Below are positions 34,753 through 43,386 of a stretch of 64,000 nucleotides of DNA, one piece after another. The notes under the pieces are model-generated. The model was not told where the DNA came from and made no database searches. It saw only the letters and a list, made by a program, of their open reading frames with translations. Position 1 is the stretch's first letter. Every line of letters begins with the position of its first letter. Origin of the DNA: Rhodoferax_B ferrireducens_A (GTDB lineage: Bacteria; Pseudomonadota; Gammaproteobacteria; Burkholderiales; Burkholderiaceae_C); the NCBI RefSeq assembly GCF_031458075.1, contig NZ_JAVDXT010000004.1, positions 434,001 to 498,000 of the forward strand. Direction: 5' to 3'. The translations under genes were made by a program, and so were the position numbers.

Positions 34753-35844
34753 ATGAAAAAATCCCTGATCGCTTTGGCTGTACTCGCCGCCTCCGGCGCC
34801 GCCATGGCCCAATCTACCGTTACTTTGTACGGTTTGATCGATGCAAGCATCCAAGTTGTTAAGACTCCTTCTTACAACACCACTACCGGTGCTCTGACCA
34901 GCCTGTCCCAAACCAACCTGACCTCTGGTGGTCAAAACGGTAGCCGTTGGGGCCTGAAGGGTTCTGAAGATCTGGGCGGTGGTTTGAATGCCGTGTTCGA
35001 TCTACAAAGCGGTTTCAACGTTGACACGGGCGTCAGCGGTCAAGGCGGCGCATTGTTTGGCCGTCACGCATTCGTCGGTCTGAGCGGTGGTTTCGGTACG
35101 CTGACCTTTGGTCGTCATGACACCTCGTACGACGATGTCAAGGGCAACGTTTTGGCTTCTGCCAACAACTCGTTTGACGCTGCAAACGGTGCTGGCGTGA
35201 GCGCTGCAACCTATGCAACCATCGTCAACCCAGCTGCTACCGCCGCACAGATCTTGGCTGTTGCCAACATCTATGGTGCTAACACTGGCGCTTGGACCGG
35301 TTACAACTCCCGCGTGAACAACAGCATCAAGTACCAAACCAACAACTACGGTGGCTTCAGCGCTGGCGTGACCTACGGTTTGGGCGAAGACAAGACGGCT
35401 ACCGTCAAGGCAACCCACACTCTGTCTTTGAACGCCCAGTACGCTAACGGCCCCATCGGCGCTGCAGTGGCTTACCAAGAAGAAACTCTGTCCAAGACGG
35501 CAGCCAAGACGGTTTACCTGAAGAACACGCTGATCGGCGGTAGCTACGACTTCGGCGTTGCCAAGCTGTACGCTGCTTACAACCAAGCCAAGGTAACCGA
35601 CATTGACAGCCAGAAGGAATCCGCTCTGGGCGTGTCCGTGCCAGTCGGTGCTTTGACTCTGCGTGCAGAAGTTGCCCGTTCGAAGGGTGACTTGCTGGGC
35701 AAGAACTCCGGCTACGATTTGGAAGCCCTGTATGACCTGAGCAAGCGTACCACTGTGTACACTTCCTACGTCAGCACTAAGCACGAAGTTGTGGATGACA
35801 AGCGCACCAGCGCTTTCGCAGTCGGCCTGCGCCACAAGTTCTAA
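34753..35844 (+). CDS. Outer-membrane porin, Bcc/Omp32-like (plus strand, highly expressed type)
   Basis: A 363-residue porin. The signal peptide MKKSLIALAVLAASGAAMAQ is cut before STVTLYGLID; SRWGLKGSEDLGGGLNAVFD is the family strand, and the chain ends VGLRHKF with the terminal Phe. Codon choice is strikingly different from the rest of the window, with many T-ending codons such as GGT, GCT and CGT, which suggests high expression. A GGAGAA site lies six bases before the ATG, and a strong terminator follows the gene. Confidence 0.96.
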   Translation: MKKSLIALAVLAASGAAMAQSTVTLYGLIDASIQVVKTPSYNTTTGALTSLSQTNLTSGGQNGSRWGLKGSEDLGGGLNAVFDLQSGFNVDTGVSGQGGALFGRHAFVGLSGGFGTLTFGRHDTSYDDVKGNVLASANNSFDAANGAGVSAATYATIVNPAATAAQILAVANIYGANTGAWTGYNSRVNNSIKYQTNNYGGFSAGVTYGLGEDKTATVKATHTLSLNAQYANGPIGAAVAYQEETLSKTAAKTVYLKNTLIGGSYDFGVAKLYAAYNQAKVTDIDSQKESALGVSVPVGALTLRAEVARSKGDLLGKNSGYDLEALYDLSKRTTVYTSYVSTKHEVVDDKRTSAFAVGLRHKF

Positions 35845-35869
35845 TCTAACGCTGGCTTAAAACCAAAAA

Positions 35870-35899
35870 CCCCGCTGTGGCAACACAGCGGGGTTTTTT
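35870..35899 (+). terminator. Strong intrinsic terminator after the porin
   Basis: Stem CCCCGCTGTG/CACAGCGGGG with GCAA loop, flanked by A and T runs, so it may work in both directions and also end the ylqF-direction transcript on the other side. Confidence 0.9.
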
Positions 35900-35918
35900 C
35901 ATGCCTGCCTGTTTATGT

Positions 35919-36857
35919 TCAAGCCGATTCGGCTTCGGGCGCTGCGGGCTTTTTGTTCTTCCGCGCATCCTTCTTGGCCTGGCGGGCCGCATCGGCAGCC
36001 TGTCCGGCGGCTAGCCAGCTGGCGAATTCTTCGGGAGTTTCCAGCGTGACCCGGCCCAGGGTGGCGGAGCGGAATTCGGTCAGCACGATCTCGGCGGCTT
36101 TTTGCAGGTTGACCTTGCCCTTGCCCAGCAGGCCGCCGCGCTTGCGGGCGATCTCGGTCAGTACGCCGATATCGGTCAGGCCCAGAATCGGGTCCAGCTT
36201 GTAGCGTTCTTCGACCTGGCCCGCATAGTGTTTCTGCAGGATCAGCAGCAGCTCCAGCGCCACTTCTTCTTCGTCAAACGCATTTCGGCCGATCGAGCCG
36301 CAGGCTGCCAGGTGGTAGCCGCTTTGCTCGACGATGATGCGCGGCCACAGCATGCCCGGGGTGTCGTAGGCGTAGAAGTCGTCGGCCAGCACGATACGCT
36401 GCTCCAGCTTGGTGATGCCGGCCTCGTCGCCGGTCTTGGCGGCGCGCTTGCCCTTCAAGGTGTTGACCAGGGTGGACTTGCCCACATTCGGTACACCGCA
36501 GATCAATACCCGCATCGGCTTGACCATGCCGCCGCGCAAGGGCGCCAGCAGGCGGCAGGCAGGGATCAGCCGTTGGGCGGGCGCGGTTTCGCTGGCGTCC
36601 AGGGCGATGGCACGGGTGCCGGGCAGGGCGTTGTAGTAGTCCAGCCAGAGTGCGGTGCGCGCCGGGTCGGCAATATCCTGCTTGTTCAGGATCTTGAGAG
36701 TCGGCGTGCTGCCGATCAGCTCGGCCAGCATGGGGTTGGCGCTGGAGCCGGGCATGCGGGCGTCCAGCAGCTCGATCACCACGTCGGTCTCCTTGAGGCG
36801 TTCGGTGATGGCTTTCTTGGTCAGATGCATGTGACCGGGGAACCATTGGATGGCCAT
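35919..36857 (-). CDS. ylqF: Ribosome biogenesis GTPase YlqF/RbgA family
   Basis: A 312-residue circularly permuted GTPase. MAIQWFPGHMHLTKKAITE is the family N-terminus; the permuted motif order is visible, G4 first (ILNKQD near residue 56) then G1 (CGVPNVGKST near 119) and G3 (YDTPGMLWP near 165). In Bacillus RbgA helps mature the large ribosomal subunit; in proteobacteria the role is less studied. The C-terminus is basic (KKDARKNKKPAA). Confidence 0.92.
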   Translation of the reverse strand: MAIQWFPGHMHLTKKAITERLKETDVVIELLDARMPGSSANPMLAELIGSTPTLKILNKQDIADPARTALWLDYYNALPGTRAIALDASETAPAQRLIPACRLLAPLRGGMVKPMRVLICGVPNVGKSTLVNTLKGKRAAKTGDEAGITKLEQRIVLADDFYAYDTPGMLWPRIIVEQSGYHLAACGSIGRNAFDEEEVALELLLILQKHYAGQVEERYKLDPILGLTDIGVLTEIARKRGGLLGKGKVNLQKAAEIVLTEFRSATLGRVTLETPEEFASWLAAGQAADAARQAKKDARKNKKPAAPEAESA

Positions 36858-36909
36858 AGCTTTTTATCTTTCTTTAAGATTTGCGCTGCAGCGCAAGTCG
36901 TTTTCTATA
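36857..36909 (-). repeat. Dispersed palindromic repeat, copy 8 (between lrp and ylqF)
   Basis: An A/T-rich arm beginning ATAGC, then the palindrome TTGCGCTGCAGCGCAA and a TTTTCTATAC end, the same end as copies 5 and 12. It spans the gap and reaches the stop codon of the Lrp gene. Confidence 0.65.
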
Positions 36910-37393
36910 CTTTGGATGCGCCGAAGGACACCAGATCCAGCGGCAGCGCCGTGGTGGATTTGATCTGTTCCATGGAAAAGGCGGAAGATACGCCGCTCAA
37001 GGGCACGGCCTGTATGAGTTTTTTGTAGAAGCGATCGTAACCGCCGATGTCGGTGGTCACTACTTTCAGCAGATAGTCCACGTCGCCGCTCATGCGGTGT
37101 AGCTCCTGCACCTCGGGCAGGCTGGCCGCAGCAGCTGCAAATTGGGCCAGCCAGGCTTCGTCGTGCTGCTGGGTGCGCACGCTGACGAACACGGTCACCG
37201 GTAGGCCGACCTTGTGCCGGTCCACCAGGGCCACGCGGCCGGTGACATAGCCCTCGTCTTCCAGGCGCTTCAGCCGTTTCCAGCAGGGTGTGCTGGACAG
37301 GCCTACGCGCTCGGCCAGAGCGGCCACGGACAGGCTGCCGTCCAACTGCAGCGCACCCAGAATCGCGTAGTCCAGGCGGTCAAGTGGATTCAT
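36905..37393 (-). CDS. Lrp/AsnC family transcriptional regulator
   Basis: A 162-residue regulator. The N-terminal helix-turn-helix (MNPLDRLDYAILGALQLDG, then VAALAERVGLSSTPCWKRLK) is followed by the RAM ligand-binding domain (VTVFVSVRTQQ, SGDVDYLLKVVTTDIGGYDR). It is divergent from the cysteine desulfurase fusion with about 100 very AT-rich bases between, the kind of sequence Lrp proteins bind, so regulation of that gene is plausible. The effector is unknown. Confidence 0.93.
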   Translation of the reverse strand: MNPLDRLDYAILGALQLDGSLSVAALAERVGLSSTPCWKRLKRLEDEGYVTGRVALVDRHKVGLPVTVFVSVRTQQHDEAWLAQFAAAAASLPEVQELHRMSGDVDYLLKVVTTDIGGYDRFYKKLIQAVPLSGVSSAFSMEQIKSTTALPLDLVSFGASKV

Positions 37394-37494
37394 GCTGTAT
37401 TTTATAAATTTGTAAGATATACATTCTAATTTAACCCGATTATTTAAGAATTTTGGTATCTTTATTCGCGTTTCAATGGCTAGGATAGACCGCC
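37394..37494. promoter_or_regulatory. AT-rich divergent promoter region between lrp-type gene and desulfurase fusion
   Basis: About 100 bases, far more AT-rich than the genes around it, with runs such as TTTTATAAATTT and ATTATTTAAGAATTTTGG. It probably carries both promoters and the regulator's binding site; no exact hexamers are claimed. Confidence 0.5.
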
Positions 37495-39063
37495 ATGACT
37501 ACCGATATCTACCTGGATTGCAATGCCACCACCCCGGTGCTACCGGCCGCCTTGGCCGCTGCACAGAATGCCATGGGGGCGCTGTTCGGCAACCCCAGCA
37601 GCAGCCACACCACGGGCCTGCAAGCCCGGCACATTGTCGACAGCGTGCGGGCTTGCGCAGCCCGGGTGCTGGGCAGTGGCGACGGCCAACTGGTGTTTAC
37701 CAGCGGCGCAACCGAAGGCATACAGACGGCGGTGCTGTCCGCGCTATGCGCTGTGCGCGACCGGCAGGCGCGCGGCGAGGCCGTGGGCCGGCTGCTGCTG
37801 TACGGCGCTACCGAGCACAAGGCCGTGCCGCAAAGCCTGGCGCACTGGAACGCGGTGCTGGGCCTGCAGCTCGAGTTGCGTGCCCTGCCGGTCGATGCCG
37901 AGGGTCGGCACGACCTGGCCGTGCTGCGCGCGCTGGCGCCGCAGGCCGCGCTGGTCTGCACCATGGCGGCGAACAACGAAACCGGTGTGGTGTCGGATCT
38001 GGCGGGCATTGAGGCCGTGCTGAATGGTGTGGCGCCGCAGGCCTACTGGCTGGTGGACTGCGTGCAGGCCCTGGGCAAGCTGCCCTTGCAACTGGCGCAG
38101 ACCCGCATCGACTACGCGCCGTTTTCCGGCCACAAGCTGTATGCGCCCAAGGGCATAGGCCTGCTGTATGTGCGCAGCGGCGCGCCGTTCACCCCGTTGC
38201 TGGCCGGCGGCGGCCAGGAGGCTGGCCGGCGCGCGGGCACGGAGAACATGGTCGGCATCGCCGCGCTGGGCGCGGTGCTGCAGGCGCTGGAAGACGGTGG
38301 CAGCTTTTGCAGTCCATCCCAGATGCTACAGTTTAGAGAGCGGCTGGCGCAGAGTCTGCAGGCGGCCTGGCCCGATATTGTCTTCAACGCACCGTTTGCC
38401 ACGGCTTTGCCGACAACGCTGAACTTCTCGGTGCCCGGCGTGGCCAGCAGCGTGATTGTCGACCTGCTGGATGCCGCTGGCGTGCGGGTCAGCGCGGGCA
38501 GCGCCTGCTCGGCCCAGCTGGCTGCCCCCAGCTATGTGCTGCAGGCCATGGGCGTGCCGGACTGGCAGGCGGCGTCGGCCGTGCGCCTGTCGTTTGGCGC
38601 GCTGGCCGACGATGCCTTCATCGATGCCGCCTGTGCGCGGATTGCCCGTTGCGGTGCGGCCTGGCGTGCCGAGGTGGCTCCGCCCTTGCCGGACGCTCTG
38701 CCCCCACGCCATGGCCCGGCGCTGGCCGACGACCCGGCCATGCATCTGCAGCCTGAGGGCTTGAACAACTTTTTGCGCAACCACCCCGAAGCCGTGCTGG
38801 TCGACGTGCGCGAGGCCTATGAACACCGCGCCGATCCGCAGCCCTTGCGTTTTGGCCGGGCGGTGCGGAATGCGCCGCTGGGCCGCCTGGGGCCGGAGCT
38901 GGCCGACTGCCTGGGCGATCCGGTCGTGCCCCTGGTGTTTTTCTGCCGCAGCGGCCGGCGCAGCCTGCGTGCGGTGCAGACCTTGCGCCAGCTCGGCTAT
39001 GCGCAGGTCTGGCAGGTGGTAGGCGGTTTAGCTACGAATAGCATAGCTGCCAGCGCAGACTAG
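37495..39063 (+). CDS. Cysteine desulfurase fused to a rhodanese domain
   Basis: A 522-residue protein. Residues 1-385 form an IscS/NifS-type PLP cysteine desulfurase: DCNATTPV at the N-terminus, the ATEHKAV block near 107, the PLP lysine in FSGHKLYAPKG (Lys214) and the mobile catalytic cysteine in GSACSAQ (Cys338). Residues 420-515 form a rhodanese domain with DVREAYEHR and an active loop CRSGRRS (Cys484). A fused pair could pass the persulfide directly from desulfurase to rhodanese. The last nine residues and the stop codon are encoded by a copy of the dispersed repeat. Divergent from an Lrp-type regulator. No other iron-sulfur assembly genes are near. Confidence 0.92.
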   Translation: MTTDIYLDCNATTPVLPAALAAAQNAMGALFGNPSSSHTTGLQARHIVDSVRACAARVLGSGDGQLVFTSGATEGIQTAVLSALCAVRDRQARGEAVGRLLLYGATEHKAVPQSLAHWNAVLGLQLELRALPVDAEGRHDLAVLRALAPQAALVCTMAANNETGVVSDLAGIEAVLNGVAPQAYWLVDCVQALGKLPLQLAQTRIDYAPFSGHKLYAPKGIGLLYVRSGAPFTPLLAGGGQEAGRRAGTENMVGIAALGAVLQALEDGGSFCSPSQMLQFRERLAQSLQAAWPDIVFNAPFATALPTTLNFSVPGVASSVIVDLLDAAGVRVSAGSACSAQLAAPSYVLQAMGVPDWQAASAVRLSFGALADDAFIDAACARIARCGAAWRAEVAPPLPDALPPRHGPALADDPAMHLQPEGLNNFLRNHPEAVLVDVREAYEHRADPQPLRFGRAVRNAPLGRLGPELADCLGDPVVPLVFFCRSGRRSLRAVQTLRQLGYAQVWQVVGGLATNSIAASAD

Positions 39064-39077
39064 GTAAGCGCCAGAGG
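39031..39077 (-). repeat. Dispersed palindromic repeat, copy 9 (at the end of the desulfurase fusion)
   Basis: GCTACGAATAGCATAGCTGC, then CAGCGCAGACTAGGTAAGCG and CCAGAG. It supplies the final codons and the TAG stop of the gene. Confidence 0.75.
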
Positions 39078-39094
39078 CCTAAAAGGCTTAAATA

Positions 39095-39571
39095 TTAGTA
39101 GCGGTATAGCTGGCCACCAGCCATGCGCACGCGGTCGCCTACACGCAAATCGGTGGGCGTGGCCACGCTGAAGTAGCGGTAGCTGCCGTCTTCGGCCTGT
39201 ACCGTCACGCGGTAGGACGCATGCACCTGGGCGGGCTGCTGGTTGCCTTCTATGCTGTTGCCTGCAATGGCGCCACCAAATGCGCCCAATACCGTGGCGG
39301 CGCTGCGGCCCGAGCCGCCGCCGATCTGGTGGCCCAGCACGGCCCCGGCAATACCGCCGATCACCGCGCCAGCGCCGCTGGTTTGCGGGCGTTCCTGGGT
39401 TTGCAGCAGCTCCATATTGGCGACGCGGCCGAATTCGATACGCTGGGCCGGGGCGACGACCACCGGTTGTGGCTGTACTTGTGCGCGGGGCGGAGCCACC
39501 ACACAGCCAGTGAGACTGCAGGCCAGCAGGCCGGTGGCAAGTAGCGATGAGGTGGAAGCAAAAATACGCAT
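39095..39571 (-). CDS. Glycine-zipper outer-membrane lipoprotein
   Basis: A 158-residue lipoprotein. The signal peptide ends in the lipobox LTGC (Cys near residue 22). A glycine-zipper double helix follows (GAVIGGIAGAVLGHQIGGG, then GAFGGAIAGNSIEG), similar to SlyB/RcsF-associated glycine zipper 2TM proteins, and the C-terminus is a small beta-rich domain (VTVQAEDGSYRYFSVATP, DLRVGDRVRM). Role probably in envelope stability; the exact function is not known. The ATG at 39571 was chosen because it starts the signal peptide. Confidence 0.88.
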   Translation of the reverse strand: MRIFASTSSLLATGLLACSLTGCVVAPPRAQVQPQPVVVAPAQRIEFGRVANMELLQTQERPQTSGAGAVIGGIAGAVLGHQIGGGSGRSAATVLGAFGGAIAGNSIEGNQQPAQVHASYRVTVQAEDGSYRYFSVATPTDLRVGDRVRMAGGQLYRY

Positions 39572-39827
39572 GGGAGGGTCCTGGAAAAAGTAAAGGCAAT
39601 CTACTAAATGACGCGCTATCGCCAATATGGTTGACATCGCGTCCCTGCCATTCGTTCCGCGGCCAGCGGCTGCCCTCTGGGCGCGAGACAATACTTCACG
39701 CGCCACACATCTGTGTAACCGGATGTGCTTGGCCGCTGACTGCCGTTATTGCCCCTTCTTATCCTTTTTCGCCGATGGCCTCGCGTGCCCACGCGCCGGC
39801 CATGGCTTTGCCTGCGTCAACCCTTCC

Positions 39828-41045
39828 GTGAAACTCAAAGACTTTATTGCGCGTATTCCGTACCTGGCCTGGGTGGTGATCTACACCGCGCTGTGCGCCG
39901 GCGTTTTTGCCGCCATCCTGGGGGCTGTCACCCCCGAGCTACGCGAGGAGCTGGACAACTACCAGCAGCTCGGCGTGCTGATGATGGTCTGGTCGGCCGG
40001 CGGCGTGCTCGGCGCGCTGCAGGGCGGGCGCATGGCCCAGCGCTATGCGCCGCGGCCGCTGTTCCTCAGCTATACCGCGACGGCGCTGCTGGCGATCAGC
40101 CTGATCGTGCTGTCGCCCAACTTCGGCACTCTGCTGGCCGGTTTCTTCCTGGTGGCGCTGTGCGAGACCGCGCTGTTTACCCTGGCACACAGCATTTTGG
40201 CGAACATCAGCCCGCAGGCCGAGCTGCGTGCGCGCATGCTCAGCATGGTCGATCTGGCGTTCAGCCTGGGTAATCTGGTGGCGCCGATGGCGGTGATTGG
40301 CGTGCAGCAGTTCAGCAGCAGCTGGCGCATGCCATATGCCGTGTACTTGCTGCCGCTGCTGACGGTGCTGGTGGCCTTCTGGCCGCGCCGGCACTTTGTG
40401 AACCTGGCGCCTGTCCACCATACCGAGGCGGGCGGCCCGTCCATGGGTTATGTGCAGCTGCTGCGCCGGCCGGTGGTGTTTTGGGCCGTGTTGGGCGGGG
40501 TGCTCAGCGGCTTTCTGGAATGGGGGCAAAACTTCTGGTACGTCAGCTTCGGCATCAACGCCCAGCGCCTGAGCCCGAATGCGGCGCGCATAGGGCTGGA
40601 ATTCTTTGTTGCCGGCATGATCGCCGCGCGGCTGTGGCAGGCGTTCTGGCACAGCCGCTGGCCGCTGCGGCAAAAGCTCTGGCGGCTGAACCTGCTGGCG
40701 CTGGCCGGCATGGCGATGAACGTGGCGCTGGCCGGCCAGGGTGGCTGGATGGTGGCTGGGCTGGGCAACTTTTTGTTTGGCGTCGGCGTGGGCGTGGTGT
40801 TCCCGGTGCTGCTGGCCATCATGATCGACGACATGCCGGCGCAGGCGTCCAAGCTGTCGGCCCTGCTGATGATTGGCTACAGCGTGGGTTCGCAGCTGGC
40901 AGGCGTGGTGGTGGGCAGCCTGTCGGACCTGGTGGGCCTGCACTGGGCCTATGCCAGCATGTTGCTGGTGGTGCTGGCGTTCACCGGCGTGGTGTGGCGT
41001 ATCGTCGGTTTCGCGGCCCCGGCCCAGCTGCAACCCCAGGCTTGA
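39828..41045 (+). CDS. Major facilitator superfamily transporter
   Basis: A 405-residue transporter with about 12 membrane helices. The GTG at 39828 gives VKLKDFIARIPYLAWVVIYT as a sensible N-terminus; the longer open frame upstream has no membrane character. The loop after helix 2 (GGRMAQRYAPRP) resembles the MFS signature, and a second half-transporter begins near residue 210 (LLRRPVVFWAVLGGVLSG). Substrate cannot be told from sequence. A copy of the dispersed repeat lies directly after the stop codon. Confidence 0.85.
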   Translation: MKLKDFIARIPYLAWVVIYTALCAGVFAAILGAVTPELREELDNYQQLGVLMMVWSAGGVLGALQGGRMAQRYAPRPLFLSYTATALLAISLIVLSPNFGTLLAGFFLVALCETALFTLAHSILANISPQAELRARMLSMVDLAFSLGNLVAPMAVIGVQQFSSSWRMPYAVYLLPLLTVLVAFWPRRHFVNLAPVHHTEAGGPSMGYVQLLRRPVVFWAVLGGVLSGFLEWGQNFWYVSFGINAQRLSPNAARIGLEFFVAGMIAARLWQAFWHSRWPLRQKLWRLNLLALAGMAMNVALAGQGGWMVAGLGNFLFGVGVGVVFPVLLAIMIDDMPAQASKLSALLMIGYSVGSQLAGVVVGSLSDLVGLHWAYASMLLVVLAFTGVVWRIVGFAAPAQLQPQA

Positions 41046-41060
41046 ATTTATAAGAAAAAG

Positions 41061-41108
41061 GCCGCTGGCGCTGATTCCACCAGCGCAAGCAGCTATTTAA
41101 ATAATAGC
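41061..41108 (+). repeat. Dispersed palindromic repeat, copy 10 (intergenic)
   Basis: GCCGCTGGCGCTGATTCC, then ACCAGCGCAAGCAGCTATTT and AATAATAGC. It lies between the convergent MFS and pqiC genes. Confidence 0.85.
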
Positions 41109-41110
41109 AA

Positions 41111-41731
41111 TCAGGCCGGGCACTGGGCGGCAGCGTCGGCATCCAGTGCACTCAGGCTGGCGGCCATGCGCTGCGCAGCCTGGGCTGTGAGCTGCTGGGC
41201 GCCCTGGGCCAATGCGGCGATGCCGGCACCCACGGGTACCGACTGGCTCCACTGGCAGGCGATATTGCGGGCCTCGTCGGAGCGGCGGATGGTCCAGCTG
41301 AAGCTGGCCTCTACCCGGCTGTTGTCCACTGCCTCCCATTGGCGCAGTTGGACCGCTACCCGGTACACCGGCTGGCCGGCCAGGCGCCCGCCGCCCGATA
41401 CATCGACTGCGCCCAGCCGGGCCGCAATGCTGCTGGCCAGTGCGTCGCGTAGCTCGGAGTCGAAGGGGGCGGTCCAGCGGTGCAGCTCCAGCACATCGAC
41501 CTGGTTGGCGGCAGTGCGCACCACCAGCTGTGGCCGCACCAGGCGCTCGGGCAGGGCCAGTGGCGGCACTTCGATCAGCAGCGGCTTGGCCGTGGGCGCT
41601 GTCGTGGTTGCCGCAGCGGCGGTCGCCGTGCTCAGGCTGTAGTAGCGCACCGCGGGCGTGGAGCCACAGCCGGCCAGGGCAGCCAAAGAGACGACAGCCA
41701 GCAGGGCCAGGGAAGGGCGGAACAGGCTCAT
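41111..41731 (-). CDS. pqiC: PqiC family lipoprotein
   Basis: A 206-residue ABC-type transport auxiliary lipoprotein. The signal peptide ends in the lipobox LAGC (MSLFRPSLALLAVVSLAALA then Gly-Cys); the family motif RYYSLSTA and the LPERLVRPQLVVRTAANQVD block follow. In Escherichia coli PqiC sits in the outer membrane and receives the PqiB tunnel. The ATG overlaps the pqiB stop (ATGA). Confidence 0.9.
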   Translation of the reverse strand: MSLFRPSLALLAVVSLAALAGCGSTPAVRYYSLSTATAAAATTTAPTAKPLLIEVPPLALPERLVRPQLVVRTAANQVDVLELHRWTAPFDSELRDALASSIAARLGAVDVSGGGRLAGQPVYRVAVQLRQWEAVDNSRVEASFSWTIRRSDEARNIACQWSQSVPVGAGIAALAQGAQQLTAQAAQRMAASLSALDADAAAQCPA

Positions 41732-43386
41732 TTCTTTTCCTCGGGTTTGCCACGCAGCAGCGATTCGGGGTGGCGCTCCAGGTAGTCGGTCAGCACCTTG
41801 ATGGACGCGGCGGCGCGGTTTACCTCGCGCAGCGTCTGGCGCAGGTCTTGTTGCAGCGGCGCGTCTTCGGACAGGGTGCGTCCGGCGCTGCTCAGCGTCT
41901 CGTTGGCGGTGTTGATGGTCTTGCGCACGTCGCGCATGGCGGCGGTCATTTCGGGCGCGACATCGTTGTTCAGCTTCTTCACCAGCTGCTCGGCGCTGGT
42001 CAGCGTGGTGTCCAGCGTGGCCAGGGTCTTGCGCAGGTCGGCACTCAGCTCCTCGAACGGCACCTTGTTGATCTTGGTCAGGATGTCGGAAACCTGGGTT
42101 TGCAGCTGGTCCAGGCCATTGGGAACGGTGGGTAGCTCGATTGGGTCGCTGGTCTTCTTGAGATCGGCCGGTGGCGCTTTCGGGAAGAAGTCCAGCGCCA
42201 CGTACAGCTGGCCGCTGAGCAGGTTGCCGGTGCGCAGCTGGGCGCGCAGTCCGCGGTTGATGAGCTGCTGCAGCCGCCGCTGCTGGGTGGCGACCGGGTC
42301 GGCCTGTTCGCTGTCGAAGTTCCGGCCCAGGCGGGCGGGGTAGACCTCGATCAGCACCGGCATATTGAAGCGCCGTTCCACGCGGTCGAATTCCACGCCT
42401 ATGGATTTGACCTCGCCGATCACCACGCCGCGGAAGTCCACCGCGGCGCCCGGGGTCAGGCCGCGCAGCGACTGGTTGAAATTCAGCAGCAGGGTTTGTG
42501 AGGGGCCATCCGGCGCCTTCAGTGCGGTGGTTTCGTCTTCGGCGAGCTTGAAGCTGGCGTTCTCGGCCGCTTCGGCGCCGGGGGCGTCGTCGGGTGCCTG
42601 CATGGCAATGCCGCCCATCACCACGGTGGCCAGCGACTGGGTGCGCACCTTGAAGCCGCTGGCGCTGGCCTCCACGTCGATGCCGCTCGCATGCCAGAAG
42701 CGGGTGTTGGCGCCGACGAACTTCTCGTACGGCGTGTTGACAAAGACCCGCAGCGTTACGCCCTTGCCGTCGGGGTCGAGCGCATAGGCTGCCACCTGGC
42801 CGACCTTGATGCGGCGAAAGTACAGCGGCGAACCGACGTCGAGCGAGCCGATATTGCCGGCGTGCAGCACGAACTGCCGGCCGGAAGTGTCGCGGGTGAC
42901 GATGGGCGGGGCCTCCAGGCCGACGAATTCGTGGGTGGTGTCCCCGGACACGCCGGCATCGGCCCGGATGTAGGCGCCCGACAGCAGGGTGCCGAGCCCG
43001 CTGACGCCCGCGGCCTCCAGGCGCGGGCGTATCACCCAGAAGCGGGTGTCGTCGGCGATGAAGCTCTTGGCTTCTTTTTGCAGCTGCACCGTGGCCACGA
43101 TGTGGGAGCGGTCTTCGGCCAGGGTGATGGCGGTGACCGAGCCGATCTCCACCTCCTTGTACTTGACCTTGGTTTTGCCGGCCACCAGGCCTTCGGCAGT
43201 GCTGAAGCTGATCTCGATGGTCGGGCCGCGGCCCAGCACGGTCTTGACCACCAGGGTGATGCCGACCAGTGCCGCGACGATGGGGATGATCCAGATCAGC
43301 GAGGGCAGCCAACTGCGCTTCTTCTCGATGCTGGGCGTGGGCAGGTCGGACGCTGCGGGTGGATTAGGCAAGGGGTCTTGGCTCAT
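41728..43386 (-). CDS. pqiB: MCE-domain protein PqiB
   Basis: A 552-residue protein anchored by one N-terminal helix (LPSLIWIIPIVAALVGITLV, residues 27-46) with three MCE domains in a row, roughly 50-140, 165-260 and 285-400, seen from repeated blocks such as EGLVAGKTKVKYKEVEIGSV, GSPLYFRRIKVGQVAAYAL and GAAVDFRGVVIGEVKSIG. The C-terminus is a long helical region (LDTTLTSAEQLVKKLNND). PqiB stacks form a periplasm-spanning tunnel for lipid movement. It overlaps pqiA2 by 23 bases. Confidence 0.94.
   Translation of the reverse strand: MSQDPLPNPPAASDLPTPSIEKKRSWLPSLIWIIPIVAALVGITLVVKTVLGRGPTIEISFSTAEGLVAGKTKVKYKEVEIGSVTAITLAEDRSHIVATVQLQKEAKSFIADDTRFWVIRPRLEAAGVSGLGTLLSGAYIRADAGVSGDTTHEFVGLEAPPIVTRDTSGRQFVLHAGNIGSLDVGSPLYFRRIKVGQVAAYALDPDGKGVTLRVFVNTPYEKFVGANTRFWHASGIDVEASASGFKVRTQSLATVVMGGIAMQAPDDAPGAEAAENASFKLAEDETTALKAPDGPSQTLLLNFNQSLRGLTPGAAVDFRGVVIGEVKSIGVEFDRVERRFNMPVLIEVYPARLGRNFDSEQADPVATQQRRLQQLINRGLRAQLRTGNLLSGQLYVALDFFPKAPPADLKKTSDPIELPTVPNGLDQLQTQVSDILTKINKVPFEELSADLRKTLATLDTTLTSAEQLVKKLNNDVAPEMTAAMRDVRKTINTANETLSSAGRTLSEDAPLQQDLRQTLREVNRAAASIKVLTDYLERHPESLLRGKPEEKK

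Noticed and set aside
38305..38350. Possible further copy of the palindromic repeat inside the desulfurase gene
   Set aside because: Only a short GGCTGGCGCAGAGTCTGCAG match; lacks the AGCTAT arm, so not counted.
41111..43312. Continuous frame joining pqiC with an out-of-frame reading of pqiB
   Set aside because: Only the last 206 residues are PqiC; the rest is a shadow of pqiB, whose own frame has three MCE domains.
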